A DNA stretch of 64,000 nt from Maratus speciosus (lineage: Eukaryota; Arthropoda; Arachnida; Araneae; Salticidae), in assembly GCA_963932465.1 (NCBI GenBank), contig OZ010787.1, forward strand, positions 13,017,284-13,081,283, given 5' to 3'. Each line of letters starts with the position of its first letter. Within the stretch, counting starts at the first letter, position 1. Positions 1 to 11,763 of this stretch are shown here, piece after piece. A program made the translations under genes and the position numbers. Below the pieces are notes generated by a model. That model searched no databases. It had not been told where the DNA came from and worked only from the letters and a program-made list of their open reading frames with translations.

Positions 1-1888
1 ATAGTTTTTGTATAAATAATCCCTTAATTTTACTCTAAATAATGATAATAATTATATATAATTGTATCTTAAAACCTCGTATTTTTTTTATAACTCACCA
101 CCTATTAAAACCTTACATACTGTTATAGTGATATTATACCATTCCCTTCTATGAATCTAACAATGATGCAAGTTTTTGTCTCTTTTTAAAGGGGCCGTAA
201 ACACACGTGTGTTTCATCTCAGGTAAACAAACCACACATGTCCTTGGAAGGGATTGGTGGAAACTTGTTAATCTTGAAAGGGAGACGTCAACTGTTGCTC
301 CCAAATTCCATGAAGAGGGCAGAATGGGAAATTGTTGAACATCGGTATGGATTACGTGAACGGGTGGTTTCCTACTTAGATTCAATATAATGCAATATAA
401 TACAATAGAGTGATTTCCTACTTACCTAAGATTTCGAATTTCTCCGAGACAGCAGCTTGATGCCAACCCCCCCCCCCCCCCCCCCCAACTCCTGTCAAGT
501 AGTCAGATACTATAATTACCGCGAAGTCCTCCCCGGTCAGTAGATAAAATTTATGGCCCCAGCGGTAGGGAGATTTGGACAGTATAGGAAAAATATTTCT
601 GAATTCTTTTTCAGTTTTTAGAAATAAGACATGGAATAATTTTTTTCCTGACTAGTTTTATTTGATTATAATTTAAAAGTTTGCACGTTTACACAGACTC
701 CAAAGAAAAGCGTGAGAACTACATAGCATTCACAAAATTTTCTGTACATATATATAGATTTGCAAAATGAGTTATGGTAAAACCTATATTGATTTTCATT
801 TTATATGATTTGGTACAAGTAATTACCTCATGTGTCATGTATGAATGATTGTATTTTTTTTTTTTTTTTTTTTTTTTGCGTATAATGATTTTCACTTACG
901 ATCGAAGACATCATATTATATCATAAAATATCAATTAATATAGTATTAGTCACAATCGCATTTTAAACAAGGGAGAAATTATCATATTATATGTATGTAT
1001 TATATTATATGTAATATTATTATATTAAATGTATTCTTTAGCGCACAGTTTGATTTTAACAACTGAACCACACTAAAAAACAAACTGATTAAATAAATTA
1101 GCTATTTTCCCCTTTCCCCTAGCAAGACTTTTATTCATTCTTCCAATATATGAAACTATCTTTGAAATGAAATTTATTCCTGTTTTTGAGAGAGAGAGTG
1201 TGAGAAAGATGCAGCAAGATTAGCGAAAATTTAATTATTTTAAAGTTTTCTTGCAATGGATACATTTTAAAACTACATTTGCATGCATTTTAAAAATATT
1301 TATTTAAAAAAAATTAAACACGATTATGAGATGAGAAAAACTAACTTATATGAACAATTCTATTAGTCATCACATTCATATATAACTAACAAATCAAATG
1401 CGAAACTATCAATAATTTAACAACAAAACACTAATTAGTTCTAGGATAATAATTCAAAACATATTATGTAATTCTATTCAATAAGAAAAATCTAATAAAG
1501 CAAAACTATATATTTGACTATTTAAATCCATTTTTAGTTTATTTTTTTTAAGACATAGAAACAAAATCTTAGAATATTAATTATTTTAACTTTTTAAAAT
1601 TTTCGTTCAACCCAGTTATAAAATGCCTCTAAAAACATTACAAATTTGAAAACTAATTTTTAAAAAATCTTTTGATATTACTAAAGCTTTAGCATTTATT
1701 ATTTTTTTAAATCATTTTATTTACATCCTGTTACACCCTCCATCCCCCCCCCCCCCCGAAAAAAAATCTAATTGAACAAAAACTCGTTTTCTTTTTTTTC
1801 CGATTCTGGTAGTAGGAGATTAAACTTTGATATATAGCGAATTAAAAAAAAAAAAAATCTGAACTTGACAAATAATTTTTCTTTAAAC

Positions 1889-1920
<32 letters not shown>

Positions 1921-2467
1921 CCACGCAAAAAATTTTTCCCTTTTGTTAGATTTAAATAAAAAACACTTAAGTAATTTCTACACATCGCTGTCTTCAGCTT
2001 TTAAATGTTATTATATATATTTGGCTTATCAGTGAAAATATTCGACTAGTAGATGGCTACTAAATAAAAAGTAACTATTAGACAGAAATTGCTATTAACT
2101 TCTACCTTTGGAATTTAAAAGAAATTGGGCAATGTTGAATAGCACAATTTATAATATTAATTTAAAGTAATTTCTTTCAATTTCTATATCTATTTTAAAT
2201 TTATGAGAAAAGAAAATTTTAAATTCCAAAATACACGAAATTGAATTCTACATTATGCTACATCTTAAAAATGAAAGGATACAATTGTAAGTTATTTTAA
2301 ATAAATAAAAGTTAGACACCCCAGACATAGATATTTTCTTTTTTTTTTCTTTCTGTCTTTCAACTAAAACGTATAATTATTGCATGTTATAATTCAGAAA
2401 TGACTATGAAGACAGTTGAGGTATATATAATATTTGTTCAAATTATTTAATCTCGGCATGTCAGTAG
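1..2467. other. AT-rich non-coding stretch
   Basis: No gene is supported here. The sequence is AT-rich with homopolymer runs (C-run near 471-486, T-runs near 846-877 and 1891-1920) and short TA-rich tracts. A somewhat GC-richer island at about 150-390 has an open minus frame of 78 codons that I do not recognise and do not call as a gene. No terminal repeats were found for this island. Confidence 0.6.
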
Positions 2468-3095
2468 AGGGTCATTCCACATGAATTCAACCAATGGGTG
2501 TTGCACCATAGTCAAATTTTTATCATAGACAGACATAGTAGTGAAACCCACAAATCTGAAATTTAAAAATAATTTTCGCGATATTGGCTGAGATGTAGGC
2601 ATTTGAAAATTGGTCATTTTTACCAAATGGCGGCCATATTGGAATCTTATCAATGTCTATAAATGGCCATAACTTGACAATTAATGGCTCAAATTCTACG
2701 TTTCTGGTACCAATTTGAAGCTATTTGTACAAAGAATGCATATTTCACATCAAAACAATAGTAAATTTTCATTTCTTTACTTTTTATTATGTGTAAACTG
2801 AAAATATCACCCCAAAAAGGGGCTGACTATAATGGCCCATAAAAAAAAAAAAAAAAAAAAAAAAAATGAATCATTATGAATTTTTCTAAAACTTGGTAGA
2901 AAAAACATTGCTCCATCTGTGTGCTTCAAATTAAAAAGAAAACTGGAGAGGTAAAATTTGTTGTTTTAAAATGAATGCTTTTTTACATATAGGGTGTCAT
3001 TAACCATATAATGATTGTTTTAGAATCTATAAGTATTCCTAATTTAAGAAATAAAGGTTAAAATAAAATTTTCTAACATCTAAATTAATGTAAAA
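2468..3095 (+). repeat. Left inverted arm of long-arm element
   Basis: This arm matches the reverse complement of 8945-9589 with moderate divergence and several indels, mostly in an A-run near 2840-2866. The innermost visible match is the segment TTTTCTAACATCT, which faces AGATGTTAGAAAA at about 8969. Confidence 0.7.
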
Positions 3096-3919
3096 GTATA
3101 TTGAAAACCTCATTTGTACTAATTTCGTAGGAATCCCCTCCCCCACCCCAACAAAAAAAGTATACAATTAAAAAAATTTTACACTGAAACAGATAAGAAA
3201 ATAATTTAAGGAATATAATGTATAATTAATTATAAAAAACAGATAAATGTAATACATATAAATGATGATTTACTTTACATATAGGGGAGAGTGGGGTCAA
3301 ATGGGACAGTAGGTTTTTCTCTTTAGGTATCATTCTAACTATTTCATCAATCACAGATTAGGTGAAGCAATGGTAGCCCAATCTTCAGTTGAAAAAAGTA
3401 GCTGATCTACGTAAGCTTGCAATTGTATAAAGAGAAAGATTATTTCAAGAATCAAAAGTAAATTTGCTTCATATACTTTTTATGCTTTCTGTATACTAAT
3501 GATTTGTTTATACATAGGTGTAATAGTTCCCCTATTTATGGAACATTATACTGTATATTATCCATAGTTTAAACTATGCCTAAAAGCAGTATTTCTGTTT
3601 ATACAAGAAGTTTAATATAAAAGAAGGTAGAGAGAGGAATGGGACATGCCAGCAAAGTGGGGAATGGGACTAAGTCTAATTCTTACTTTTTTAATAAGAT
3701 GAGCGTAAATTGCTAATATGCAAATATTTTTAAATGATAGTAGTGTTCCCGCTAGGCCATTTTTGAAGGGCGCAGCGCCCTGCCCCTTTTAAAATCGGTA
3801 AAACGCGCCCTGCCGTTTTTTAAATCGGCAAACTGCGCCCTTCATATTTCAAAAATAGTCAAATGTGCCCGGAGTCGTTCTCAGCGATCGCTTTAAGCCA
3901 TGCCGCGGACGCACTATAG

Positions 3920-4760
3920 CGCGTAAATCACGCGAAAAATCGGAGACGGGACGCAAAAAATAGTTATTACGTGTCCGTGGGACGCGTAATTTCGTCAAAA
4001 AATCACGGAAAAAAGCCGATTTTCGTCAAAGGATCGCAAAAAAAGCGCAAATTTCATCAAAATATTGCGGAAAAAACGCGATTCAAAGGGCCGCGAAAAA
4101 ATAGCGTATTTTTTCAAAGGATCGCGAAAAAATAGCGAATTTCATCAAAAAATCGCAGGTAAAAAGGCCGATTTTTGTCGAAGGATCGCAAAAAAGCGCA
4201 AATTTCATCAAAATATCGCGGAAAAAAACGCGATTTTCGTAAAAGGGCCGCGAAAAAATAGCGTATTTCGTCAAAGGATCGCTAAAAAAATAGCGAATTT
4301 CGTCAAAAAATTGCGGAAAAATGTCGATTTTCGTCAAAGGATCGCAAAGAAGCACAAATTTCATCAAAATATCGCGGATAAAACGCGATTGTCGTAAAAG
4401 GGCCGCAAAAAATAGCGTATTTCGTCAAAGGATCGCGAAACATAGCGAATTTCATCAAAAAATCGCGGGAAAAAAGAGATTTTTGTCGAAGGATCGCGAA
4501 AAAAGCGCACATTTCATAAAAATATCGCAGAAAAAACGAGATTTTCGTAAAAGGGCCGCGAAAAAATAGCGTATTTCAACAAAAGATCGCGAAAAATTTG
4601 TGAATTTCGTCAAAGAATAGCGGAATAAAGCCGAATTTTGTCAAAGGATCTCGAAAAAAAAGATCACATTTCGTCAAAATATCGCATAAAAAACACGATT
4701 TTCGTAACAGGTTCGCGAAAAATAGCGAATTTCGTCAAAGGATCGCGGAAAAAAGGCGAA
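3920..4760 (+). repeat. ~30-33-bp minisatellite array (array 1)
   Basis: The tandem units follow the pattern GGATCGCGAAAAAA, then GCGAATTTCGTCAAA, with about 30-35 bp between GATCGC cores. There are roughly 25 degenerate units. Because the unit is close to a multiple of three and poor in stops, both strands carry spurious open frames full of Lys/Arg (plus strand) or Phe/Ile (minus strand) repeats. These are not called as genes. Confidence 0.85.
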
Positions 4761-6260
4761 TTTAGTCAAAGCCTCCAATGCACCAAAAAAGATGTGCAAA
4801 CCAAACTTATCGGTAGAACATTCATAAAATGGGATTTAGTTTTTTTTAATGAGATTCTTAAAACTACAGCATGATTTCAGTGTACTTTAATAATGTATTT
4901 AGTATGTAGACCAGTGAAAAATCTCCCCCCCCCCCCCACTTCTTACTGCGGTATTACTATTAATCGATTTATTACATTAATTTTACAACAAGTTATTTTA
5001 ATGGTACTTTAAAGTACCATTGGTGCATAAAGGGTTAATCAGCCCCACAGTTCAGTTAAATATTTTAAAATGATTTACTTTATTACTTTTTCTGTTTTGT
5101 TTGTTATTTTATTATAAAAGAATTTGAACTCTTAGAATATTATAATTTTTTCTATTCTAATTGTAAATTTTAAGTATAAAGTAAAAAAAAAAAATAGAAA
5201 TAAAGTATAAATATAAAGTATAAATAATCAATCATCCAATCTAATCTACCTCTTCTTTCCCCGCCTCCCTCCTTCTTCGAAGGTTAAAATATTTAAAACT
5301 CTAATTTTTTTTACTTGCAACTCTGTCACTTCATTGTGACAATAAATAACCAATCATCTAAATTCTGCTTCTCTTTCTTATCAAACATACCAAATTTAAA
5401 GGCTTTTATTTTTTCTGTCCTAATTGTTAAAATTTTACTAACGATAAATAATTCATTATATAATCAACCTCCTTCCTCCCCCCCCCCCCCAAAAAAAAAA
5501 AATCGCTTTTGACTCTTTGCCCCCACCTTCACAGCTCACAAAGCTTATGATCTTTAAGTTATATTTGGTGATTTATTGTAATAATAATTAATTGGTCACA
5601 CATCTAAATTTTACTACCCCTTAAAATCTCTGCTTTACCCTTAAAACTGCTAGTTTATGGGACAAATAATTTTTTAGTTTTTTTTATTTGAAACAAAATT
5701 ACTTACCTAGATCTTTGAAATATCAATTTAAGAAAATATATATATATATAATCTGTTACTAAATGTGCGCATAAACAATGATGAGTTTGTAGTAATGTAT
5801 AATTCTTATATCAGTTTCGAAGATCTACATTTTCTTAAGGTCGAAACTGGGGGGGGGGGGCAGAGGAGGCATGTACCCCAGGCGCCAGTTGTTGATTTTT
5901 CTCACGTCCATGTTTAGCACTATTTTGTTAAAATCGTCCTGTCTGGGGTATGCCAAAGCACAGAAGAATCTAAGGATATGGCATAAGGATGCTGTATAAA
6001 GCGGAATTTTTTTCAATTCCGTTTTCAAGATTTTAATGAATCAATATTTGACAAAGTAGATTAAAGTAGTTCAGTATTACATATTTTATGATTACATAAT
6101 TTAAATTTTAAAATATATTGGCTATTACAAAATTAATAAAATTTTCTTTGTAAATATACTTTGCGGGGGGGGGGGGGGGGGGGGGGGGGCACCAAAATCC
6201 ATGTTTGCCCCGGGTGCAAAAAAGGCTAGTTTCGGCTCTACATTTTCTGAAGAAACAATG
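4761..6260. other. AT-rich interior of hAT-like element
   Basis: No gene is supported. The stretch contains short pyrimidine or C-runs (4924-4937, 5478-5490) and a cluster near 5851-6260 with GGGG-runs followed by CCCCAGGCGCC and CCCCGGGTGC words. Those words may be the two ends of a further small insertion, but no duplication could be identified. Confidence 0.4.
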
Positions 6261-6978
6261 CCCTTTTTCGCTGAAAAAAGTGCCCTCTTTCAGCTTCAAC
6301 TGTGCCCTTTTTGTGGCTAGCACCCTGCCCTTTTTTTTCCTAGAGTGAACACTAAAGGATAGTATATTAATTATAACATTGAAAATATATTCATTTACTT
6401 CAAAATATAAATAAATTGAATAGATGATTTCTTAATATCATTTCTGATTAACAATCCTCAATTATCCTTCCAGTGATGAAGATACTGGAATTTGATATTG
6501 TAGCACAGACATTATCAACCTACAATCTTTGTTATATTGTAAATATACCTGACACTAGACTATTTGCTTCTTATAATACATTGTTTTATAGTTGTCCCAT
6601 ACCTCCCTGTTAGTGGTGGTGGGTGGGGGGGGGGGGATATGGGACACATTTTGAAATTTACAATTTCTTTAATTATAAAATTGTTTCTGAAAATTATGTT
6701 TTTATATTGTTCAAGGACATTAGAAAGTGTTCCATTTTATATTCTAAAAATCGAAATTTTTATTTTTGTGTCAAACAAAAATGATTTTCTCACTTTTGTA
6801 AAAAGTGTCCCATTCCTCCCCACTCTCCCCTATATGTAGAACCTATTTAAGACGTTTTCCCACTTAAAAAATTAAATTTATATGGGCAAATTTTTACTCC
6901 TCACTGTACAGATTTTCTACTTATAAAGTTTAATATTAGTGTGTAATCCGTTACAGTAGAAAACTTCTACTGTATATA

Positions 6979-8386
6979 CACTGCTGGCCACACAAAATGC
7001 AACACCAAGAAGGAACAGAGATATCACAGCGAAATTTATTTGGCAGATAACATGCTGTACAAAGATCAAACGATCAAAATTACAGCCTCTTGTGACGCGT
7101 GGATGATGACAAAATCAGTAGTTAGAGTAGCCGCCATTGTTGGCTATAACCGCGGCCACACGCCTCGGCATAGAATCAAAGAGGCTTTGGATGTCTCCTT
7201 GGGGTACAGCAGTCCATGCGGCTTCCACATATTGCCAAAGTTGATCTGGTGTAGCAGCGGGTGGTGTATCCCGGGCCAGTCGTTGCGCAAGCATGGACCA
7301 CACGTTTTCGATTGGCGATAGATCGGGAGAACAAGCAGGCCATGGAAGCAATTCAATCTGATGGGCAAAGAAGAACTCTTGAACATTGCGTGCCACGTGT
7401 GGTCGCGCATTATCCTGTTGGAATATGGCTGATGGCAATCACTGAATGTATGGGAGGACCACGGGCTCCAACACCTCAGAGATGTAGCGCTGGCTGTTCA
7501 GGGTACCGGCAATACGTACTAGAGGTGTGCGGCAGTAAAATCCGATACCACCCCAAACCATGATACCGGGTGCAGGACCAGTGTGGCGATGCATAACGCA
7601 ACAGTTCAGCAGCCTCTCACCACGGTGCCTCCAAACTGGAATCCGACCATCGTGATGTTGCAGGCAGAAGCGGGATTCGTCAGTAAACACAATGTCGTTC
7701 CATTCCGTTGTCCATGTCCGCCGTTCCTCGCACCATTCACGGCGCAAACGCCTGTGGTTTCCAGTCAGGGGTAAACGAAGCAATGGACGCCTTGCGGACA
7801 TTCCACTCTGCTGCAAACGGCGTCGAATGGTACGAGCGGACACCGAATGATGCGTAGCAGACTGAATCTGTTGTGCTATGGTTCGTGATGTGGCTGCGCG
7901 ATCCATCACTGCCATGCGCACAATCTGCCTATCATCACGGGCAGTGGTGCAATGAGATGGGTGCGATTGGCCCTGTCGGTCCGTCGTTCCCTCCTGCATC
8001 CAACGATTACAGATCCGCATTACAGTTGCTTGGTTTCGTCCAACACGTTGACCGATTTCTCTGAAGGATAATCCGCTTTCCCTATAGGCTACTATTCTTC
8101 CTCTGTCGAATTCTGAAACTTGGTCAAAAGACGCTCGATGTCTTCCACGAGGCATAGGTAAACAACTTACGCAAAAAAACGAACGAAAAAACAATTACCG
8201 TACTTCAAATCGCCAATCTGTTCTCCCCTTATATAGTGCTTTTGAGTGGCGCTACGGTCGTCTATGATGTGCGTCTGCGCTGCAATGCTAATGATTTGCA
8301 TATTTCATTGCCGCAAACGCATGATGTAAATTTCACATGAGTTGCATACTTCCTTCCGGGTGTTGCATTTTGTGTGGCCAGCAGTG
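6979..8386 (-). mobile_element. Tc1-family DNA transposon, nearly intact
   Basis: The element is 1408 bp and flanked by TA at 6977-6978 and 8387-8388. The first and last 28 bp are perfect inverted repeats (starting CACTGCTGGCCACACA), and similarity extends to about 38 bp with two mismatches. The interior is filled by one minus-strand transposase frame with a single in-frame stop. Low decay and perfect ends suggest a young copy compared with its surroundings. It sits inside the long-arm element of 2468-9589. Confidence 0.95.
7115..8155 (-). pseudogene. Tc1-like DD34E transposase with one in-frame stop
   Basis: This is a cut-and-paste transposase of the Tc1/mariner superfamily that would bind the element's own ends and insert at TA. 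I place the start at the ATG at 8153-8155 (protein MPRGRHRASF...), which gives about 345 codons, the usual Tc1 length. An upstream in-frame ATG adds 13 hydrophobic residues that do not fit the family. Two N-terminal helix-turn-helix regions are visible (FDRGRIVAYRESGLSFREIG region and the ARTIRRRLQQSG region). The catalytic triad is the Asp of FTDESRF, the Asp of QQDNARPH and the Glu of SPIENVW, with 34 residues between the second and third, so DD34E. A TGA at 7439-7441 interrupts the frame between the two last catalytic residues. The same frame continues directly after it, consistent with a single C-to-T change from CGA. The copy is probably dead but recently active. Confidence 0.93.
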
Positions 8387-8944
8387 TATTTGGTAGTTTA
8401 AATCTGAAGAAAAAAACTAGGTATTATATTATAAAGTTATATGCGTGTAAGTAAATATTTTGTTCTTATTTTGTCTAAATTTGTTCCATGTGTAAGTTTA
8501 AACTTAGGCTTATTTCTCATCACATTCAATGTTTTGCCCTGGATTTGTATTATATTAATTTTTTTTTGTCTCACTGTATCTAGATTTTTGTTATTTGAAC
8601 TCAGTGTGAACTAAAATCATCAAATGTGAACTCAATTAACTCATGTATATATTTTTTATTTTATTTTATTTAAATTACACAATTGAATAAATTCAACTGT
8701 AATTTACAGCTAGTATTTCTCCAACATTTCAGGGGAAAATATTATGTGGCTTTTTTTTTTTTTAATGTAGTCCATTATAGTAAGGGATTTAATATTTGTG
8801 TAAATATTTTTTGAGAATTATATTCTCATATTTTAAATGAAATAAAAAATACTGTAGAAATGAAAATTTACTAGTATTTTAATACAATATATGAATATTT
8901 AGTATAAATAGCTGCAAATTGATATTTCTTTATTTAATTATATA

Positions 8945-9589
8945 ATATACACACAGCACATTAATTCAGATGTTAGAAAATTTTATTTTAACCATTATTT
9001 CTGAAATTAGGAATACTTAGATTCTAAAATGATCATTATTTGGTTAAGACACCCTATGTGTAAAAAACCATTTATTTTAAAACAACAAATTTTACCTCTC
9101 CAATTTTTTTTTTATTTAAAGCACACAGATGGAGCTATGTTTCTACCAAGTTTCAGAAAAATTCATGATGATTCATTTTTTTTATGGGCCATTATAGTCA
9201 GCCCTTTTTTTTTGGGGGGGGGGGTGATATTTTCAGTTTGCACATAATAAAAAGTAAAGAAATGAAAATTTACTATTATTTTTATATAAAATATGCATTC
9301 TTTGTACAAATAGTTTCAAATTGGTATCAGAAACATAGAATTTGAGCCATTAGTTGTCAAGCTGTGGCCATTTACAGATATTGATAAGATTCCAAGATGG
9401 CCGCCATTTGGTAAAAATGACCAATTTTCAAATGGCTATATCTCAGCCAATATTGCGAAAATTATTTTTAAATTTCAGGTTTGAGGGTTTCATTACTGTG
9501 TCTGTCTATGATAAAAAATTAAAAAAAAATCTGTGACTATGGTGCAACACTTTTTCTTTAAATTGGTTGATTTCACGTGGAATGACCCT
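8945..9589 (-). repeat. Right inverted arm of long-arm element
   Basis: Reverse-complement partner of 2468-3095. It ends GGAATGACCCT. The arm includes the mirrored ATGGCCGCCATTTGG segment near 9398 and a T/G-run near 9205-9222 opposite the A-run of the left arm. Confidence 0.7.
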
Positions 9590-10055
9590 AGAATAAAAGG
9601 AAATAACATAAAAACTCATAGATGGTCACACTCCCTATTTTTTTAAAATACCTATTTCAAATTATATATTTTTTCTTTCTTCTATCTTTAGAAGAAAAAA
9701 GCATTGCATTCGTGAAAAAATTCGACTTCCGGTTTTCGACGGATTTATAAGTTTTAGACCTAATACACAGTAATAAACTGTAGTATATATTATTTGCAAA
9801 CTAAAAACCTCTTTATAGGTATTTTCAAAGTAATATTAATAATAATTCTAATACCATATAATTGGGTTAAACCTATGTGTTTAAATTTTAAGCATTTTTT
9901 TTTAATAAGCAAGATTTTATTTAAAAAAATATTCGCATATGCTTTTCTCATGTGCTACTTTTTTTTTTTTGGTTGTTATCCTGGCACTTTTATAAAATTT
10001 TGTTGACTAAAACCAGTCAATAAACGAGCTTTATTTTATTTATTTTTTTTAGGTG
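9590..10055. other. Intergenic, includes start of 147-bp-repeat element
   Basis: At about 9667-9760 the sequence matches the left end of the CTTTCTTCTATC element found at 48722 and 61313 (TTCTTCTATCTTTA, then a mirrored AGAAGAAA, then TTCGACTTCCGGTTTTCGAC). The match stops before any 147-bp units, so this is a truncated copy. The rest is AT-rich with no gene. Confidence 0.55.
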
Positions 10056-10061
10056 GATTTC

Positions 10062-11528
10062 CAGAGCTGCCAACTGCTATGAAAAAATCGTAGTTTCTAC
10101 GATTTGGAGCTACAAACTACGATGCTACGAAAATCGGTCTAAAACTACGATTTTCTGCAAATAAGACAAACATTCCCCCCCCCCCTCCCCCCAGTTGCGG
10201 TTTTTAGTCCGTATAGCATATTTTTAACGAGTGATTCTGTTCCGAAATTTTAAAGCACTCGGTTACGAAATTTTTAAAAAATCTGTCAAGCGCAAGGGAA
10301 AAAAAAATCTAGGAGCAAAACAAACTTCTTAACATAAAACCCCCTCATTTTTCCCATAAGTTCAAATCAGTAATTCTGTTCCAGAAGCAGAATACCATTT
10401 CAAGAGTTTCTTGAGGCGGTGAGGAGTTTTCTTTCAGGGGCAGGGTTTGAAATAGCATGCGGGATCGCGCGATTTGCGCATAATTAAAAATGCTGTGCTG
10501 TATTTAGCCCTTCCAAATTCTTTCACAGACCTGCGATTCTTCCGCGAGTATTTTAAAAATTTCTTAGAATTCTACGATTTTTTTCTTTCATGGAATTTCT
10601 CAAAATCAATTCGTGAATCAGTCGAGGAAAAAATTGAAATTTCTTCAAACAATAGTAGAAAAGTATCATAAATTTCGTCTAAGATCTCGGAAACAAGTGG
10701 CGATTATCCTCAATCAGTCGCTGAAAAACATCGTAAATTTCGTTAAAAGAGTGCAGAAAGAAATCGCGAATTTCGTCAAAAGATCGCACAAAAAATTTTG
10801 AATTTTGGTAAACGATCGAGGAAAAAATATTGCAAATTTCGTCAAAAAGTTGCGGTAGCAAGTTGCGAAATTTGTTAATTGGTCACTGAAAGATATCGCG
10901 AATTTTGGCGATCGGTCGCACAAAACTATCGCAAATTTCGATAAATGTCTGCGTAAAAAAAATCAGTTTTTCAATCAGTCGCATAGGAAAATAAATTTCG
11001 TCAAAGGATTGCGGAAAGAAAACGCGAATCTCGTCAAAGGATCGTGGAAAGAAAACGCGAATTTCGTCAAAAAATCGCGAAAAGAAAACGCGAATTTCAT
11101 CACGCAAAGAAAACGCGCTAAAGTAACGACAATTTCGTCACAGGATCGCGGTAAAAGACGCTAATTTCGTCATACGTTCGTGAAAAAAAAAAAAAAAACA
11201 CGAATTTCGACTAAGAATCAGGACAGAAAAACGTGAATCTCGTCAAACAGTTGTGGTTAAAAAAATGTAAATATCGTGAAATGATCGCGGAAAAAAATCG
11301 TGAATTTCGTCGAAATTTGCTGCGTTGGGCTAAAAGATTGAAACCGGGTTCATTTTACGAATGTCAAAAGAACGAACGCCTCGAAACGAAAAGAAACTCT
11401 AAAAATCGTATAAAAATTTTCAGGGGAGAAAATTACTGTATCCAGTTAATAGACTCAAACCTTATTCTTTTATAATGTTTTGAATTTTGTGTGCTACGAT
11501 TTCTCATTTTCAAAGGTTGGCAGGTCTG
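10062..11528. mobile_element. CAGACC-family TIR element, copy A
   Basis: The left end is CAGAGCTGCCAACTG and the right end is CAAAGGTTGGCAGGTCTG. Excluding the element, GATTTC is directly repeated exactly (10056-10061 and 11529-11534), a 6-bp target duplication. The left subterminal region is packed with CTACGA/TCGTAG words in both orientations (about 10080-10155) and the right end has GTGCTACGATTTCTCA; these look like protein-binding repeats. The middle is the ~30-bp minisatellite. No transposase frame is present, so it depends on another element for movement. The 6-bp duplication is unusual among common superfamilies, and I leave the family unassigned. Confidence 0.85.
10590..11320 (+). repeat. 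~30-33-bp minisatellite array inside CAGACC copy A
   Basis: The units share the GATCGCGGAAA and CGCGAATTTCGTCAAA words with array 1 but are more diverged toward the left (GTCGAGGAAAAAATTG). There are about 22 units. The array stops shortly before the conserved right end. Confidence 0.8.
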
Positions 11529-11763
11529 GATTTCGTATGAAATACTACATATTGGGATCTAACCTATGTTGGAATTTTGGAAAAATTTTTGCAGATCTAC
11601 ACCGATCATGATCCCTTGAACCCAAAACCAGCCCCCAGTAAAAAAAATAAATTATATAACACTTTTTTCTGGACTTTTTCTGGTTCTTCCATAATTCTGC
11701 ATAAATCTTTTTCAAACTGATACATAAAATCAAGGGGCATAAAATCTCGTTCAGGTTCGTTAA

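Larger units (their letters stand above)
3741..6354. mobile_element. hAT-like non-autonomous element with minisatellite
   Basis: The terminal repeats are TAGTGTTCCCGCTAGG on the left and TAGTGTTCACTCTAGG on the right when reverse complemented. The flanks AATGATAG (3733-3740) and AAGGATAG (6355-6362) match at 7 of 8 positions, which fits the 8-bp duplication of hAT elements. Both subterminal regions repeat GCCCTTTT/GGGCGC words. Inside is a ~30-bp minisatellite (about 3920-4760), followed by AT-rich filler and G-runs (5851-5860, 6164-6189). No transposase is visible. Confidence 0.65.
3284..6830. mobile_element. GGGGAGAGTGGGG-type TIR element, TA-flanked
   Basis: The left end reads TAGGGGAGAGTGGGG and the right end is its exact reverse complement. 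Including flanks, the inverted repeat is 20 bp perfect (ACATA + TAGGGGAGAGTGGGG), followed by imperfect AATGGGACA. Related AATGGGAC motifs recur subterminally (about 3635-3675 and 6595-6650), which resembles transposase-binding repeats. The flanking TA on both sides would fit a TA-inserting transposase, but the palindromic flank makes the duplication length ambiguous. There is no internal transposase; a hAT-like element occupies 3741-6354. Confidence 0.6.
2468..9589. mobile_element. Long-inverted-arm DNA transposon (non-autonomous)
   Basis: The ends read AGGGTCATTCCAC on the left and, in reverse complement, the same on the right. Homology continues inward as inverted arms of roughly 630-650 bp (about 2468-3095 against 8945-9589), including the shared phrases around ACCAAATGGCGGCCAT and the G/A-run region. 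The right half also has an internal direct duplication (8850-8930 resembles 9255-9330). No transposase belongs to the outer element; everything coding inside comes from later insertions. I could not find a convincing target-site duplication. Long arms occur in Polinton-type and foldback elements, but no polymerase or integrase is present, so the superfamily is left open. Confidence 0.65.

Noticed and set aside
149..385. 78-codon minus-strand frame
   Set aside because: No recognisable domain, no splice or promoter support, and short enough to occur by chance.
7261..8064. Several plus-strand frames across the Tc1 element
   Set aside because: They are antisense shadows of the transposase frame, whose motifs are unmistakable on the minus strand.
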